From Chloroflexota bacterium (lineage in GTDB: Bacteria > Chloroflexota > Limnocylindria > QHBO01), in assembly GCA_025699005.1 (NCBI GenBank), contig JAILWI010000001.1:496001-560000 (forward strand): a stretch of 64,000 nt of DNA. Reading direction: 5' to 3'. This document shows, piece by piece, positions 62,328 through 64,000 of the stretch. The position numbers were made by a program, and so were the translations under genes. Position 1 is the first letter of the stretch. Each line of letters begins with the position of its first letter. The notes below the pieces were generated by a model that saw only the letters and a program-made list of their open reading frames with translations, did not search any database and was not told the DNA's origin.

Positions 62328-63674
62328 ATGACACAACAAAGAGCCAACCGTCCGCCCGTCCCCCGTCGCGTCTCGCAGCTCGCGATTGACGGCGATGATT
62401 TGCTGAAGGGTTTACATCGCCTCGTTCGGTATCCCGCTCGTTTTCATGCGCCAGCCGTAAGGCGGTTGGTCGACATGTTTTCTACTCCGGGCGACACCAT
62501 CCTCGATCCGTTCTGCGGCAGCGGCACGCTGCTGCTCGAGGCCTCAACGATGGGACGAAACGGCCTTGGGCTGGATGCGGACCCGCTCGCCGCTTTCCTT
62601 AGTCGTGCGAAGGCAGCGCCGTACCAACTCGATTCCCTACACAGGACGAGGGATCGAGCAATCGCTGCGCTGTCGTCCGACGCGCGACCGAGCGATGAGT
62701 ACGAGTTCCTGATGCGAACAGACTTGAGCGAGTCGGAGTATCAGAGCCAGCTTCGTGGCATGGAGCATTGGGTTCCTGCGGTCCCGAATCTCCACCACTG
62801 GTTCAAGCGTTACGTGACTGTCGATCTGGCGCGGATACGGCGAGTGGTGGAAACCGTGGACTGTTCCGAGTCGGATCGTCAACTACTTCGCGTGGCCCTG
62901 AGTTCAATTATCCGCTCGGCGTCGAATGCCGACCCAGTCCCAGTGTCGGGATTGGAGGTTACGGCCCATATGAAGCGACTCGATGCCTCCGGTCGGCGCA
63001 TTGATTCCTTTGCACTCTTCCAACGGTCGACCGACCGTGCGATTGCCGCAGTACGCGACTTCTCCCAGAGGCGAAGTCCTGGATCATGGGTGGCCTCGTT
63101 CAGAGGTGACGCCACGCAGATGCGCCGATGGATCAGGCGTCCGGTCGATGCGGTGATCACATCCCCGCCGTACAACAACGCCGTTGACTACTACCGACGG
63201 CATCAGTTGGAGATGTACTGGCTAGGATTGACGACCTCGCACACCGAGAGACTGGCGCTCCTGCCGGATTACATTGGTCGCCCGCGCATTCCTCAGGGCC
63301 ATCGCCTGCTGGCCGACTATCAGATCGCGGACCCGTACGCGCGCCAATGGGAACGTAGGATCGCCAAGTCCTCCACCCAACGGGCAACCGACTTTCGTCA
63401 TTACCACGCGGCGATGACCAGAGTCTTCCGACAGCTCGCGTTCATCTTGAGAGCCGGTTCTCCGGCCGTGTTCGTGGTAGGGCATAGCCGGTGGAACGGG
63501 GCGCGCATACCCACGACAGCGCTCTTCGCGGAGTTGGCAGCGCCTTATTTCGAACTAGCAGAACTCTACTGGTATCCGGTCAAGAACCGCTACATGTCGT
63601 ATAGCCGGCACAACGGTGCGTCGATCGACCGGGAGTACGTTCTCGCCTTCCGACGCTCCGACAATGGCGCTTAG
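62328..63674 (+). CDS. DNA N4/N6 methyltransferase
   Basis: A 448-residue site-specific DNA methyltransferase. Motif X-like RYPARFHAPAVRRLV precedes SAM motif I DPFCGSGTLLLEA (from residue 60). The catalytic motif IV SPPYN is at 279-283. The roughly 210 residues between are probably the target recognition domain. S/N-PPY motifs methylate adenine N6 or cytosine N4. It starts 14 nt after the nuclease-cyclase stop and reads as its operon partner. No conventional separate restriction enzyme is visible in the window. The stop overlaps the convergent gene by three bases. Confidence 0.88.
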   Translation: MTQQRANRPPVPRRVSQLAIDGDDLLKGLHRLVRYPARFHAPAVRRLVDMFSTPGDTILDPFCGSGTLLLEASTMGRNGLGLDADPLAAFLSRAKAAPYQLDSLHRTRDRAIAALSSDARPSDEYEFLMRTDLSESEYQSQLRGMEHWVPAVPNLHHWFKRYVTVDLARIRRVVETVDCSESDRQLLRVALSSIIRSASNADPVPVSGLEVTAHMKRLDASGRRIDSFALFQRSTDRAIAAVRDFSQRRSPGSWVASFRGDATQMRRWIRRPVDAVITSPPYNNAVDYYRRHQLEMYWLGLTTSHTERLALLPDYIGRPRIPQGHRLLADYQIADPYARQWERRIAKSSTQRATDFRHYHAAMTRVFRQLAFILRAGSPAVFVVGHSRWNGARIPTTALFAELAAPYFELAELYWYPVKNRYMSYSRHNGASIDREYVLAFRRSDNGA

Positions 63675-64000
63675 TCAGCGTCAAGAAGGGGTTCGATGTA
63701 ACTCGCGTCCACCACGCTTTCAGGAAACTGGCGATAGTGCCTGGCTATCTCTGCCTTGACTCGCTCCACCGACATCTCGAGTGTCACGAAGTTGCCAGCG
63801 TAAGTAACGTAGCCGGGCGCGAGACTGCGAAGGCCGGTAATCAGTTCCGACACGCGTGATTTCGTAAGTGTCAGACCAAATTGATCTCGCAACACCACCA
63901 CGACCGCCGCGATTTCCACCGCGTCCGTCCCTTCGGCCTGCAGCTTGGCTATCGCGCTTAGCACTTCCTCCAAGGGTGGCCGGTCTATCGGAGTGTCGAG
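63671..64000 (-). CDS. C-terminal part of a convergent gene (5' end outside window)
   Basis: The minus-strand frame is open from the window edge to the stop at 63671, giving 109 residues. The apparent TTG at 63973 is not a likely start because the frame continues upstream. The segment EEVLSAIAKLQAEGTDAVEI and LTLTKSRVSELITGLRSLAP looks helical, with a winged-helix-like turn, and it ends MSVERVKAEIARHYRQFPES. No family is recognised. It converges on the methyltransferase with overlapping stops and shares the less GC-biased codon use, so it probably belongs to the same accessory segment. Confidence 0.6.
   Translation of the reverse strand, partial: LDTPIDRPPLEEVLSAIAKLQAEGTDAVEIAAVVVVLRDQFGLTLTKSRVSELITGLRSLAPGYVTYAGNFVTLEMSVERVKAEIARHYRQFPESVVDASYIEPLLDAD

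Overview
The window is 64 kb of very GC-rich, densely coding bacterial DNA. Codons end almost always in G or C, intergenic gaps are short, and many gene pairs overlap by ATGA or GTGA. Several traits point to an uncultured high-GC Chloroflexota (Limnocylindria-like), with an actinobacterium as the alternative: a stand-alone B12-dependent ribonucleotide reductase, several large cyclase-ATPase-TPR regulators, an F420-type luciferase-like oxidoreductase, and many start codons that follow a TANNNT -10 box by only 6-10 nt, as expected for leaderless mRNAs. The placement is an inference; there is no rRNA or tRNA gene to anchor it.

Layout. 1-5.2 kb: acetate/glyoxylate metabolism. A long isocitrate lyase (cut by the window edge) and a small Cys/His protein are divergent from a LysR regulator, which is followed by acetyl-CoA synthetase. 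5.2-21.2 kb: housekeeping and envelope genes, including a lipoprotein, an SGNH hydrolase with a PKD domain, a DtxR-family metal regulator, an EamA permease, a membrane protein with a huge Pro-Glu tract, a DUF971/patatin/Mca-like run, an O-methyltransferase, an MFS exporter, a sucrase/ferredoxin-like protein, a LysA-like decarboxylase, a histidine phosphatase, a GH26-like lipoprotein and an FN3-like lipoprotein. 21.2-27.9 kb: a myo-inositol catabolic locus, with iolD-iolE-iolG-lacI on the minus strand, a transaldolase-like gene and iolB on the plus strand, and a LacI-type operator between them.

27.9-47.6 kb: a YihY-type membrane protein, an MscS-type protein, a luciferase-like oxidoreductase with a divergent MerR regulator sharing a clear MerR operator, three large class III cyclase/ATPase/TPR proteins, two ECF sigma factor/membrane partner pairs, and several secreted or lipid-anchored proteins. 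47.8-54.4 kb: a minus-strand surface-glycan operon (GT2, GT4, large membrane protein, CsaB-like pyruvyltransferase, LPG-synthase-like membrane protein). 54.4-57.4 kb: small secreted and lipid-anchored proteins, an NTF2-like gene, and an XRE protein with a possible nuclease-like domain, interleaved with three copies of a 134-141 bp palindromic repeat. 57.4-60.8 kb: nrdJ, preceded by two NrdR boxes three helical turns apart.

From about 60.84 kb to the window end the base composition falls and the start signals become canonical Shine-Dalgarno. This accessory segment encodes a PD-(D/E)XK-like domain fused to a class III nucleotide cyclase with unusual substrate-specifying residues, then a DNA methyltransferase, then the tail of a convergent gene. 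It is the best candidate in the window for an undescribed, probably anti-phage, system that would join restriction-modification to cyclic-nucleotide signalling.
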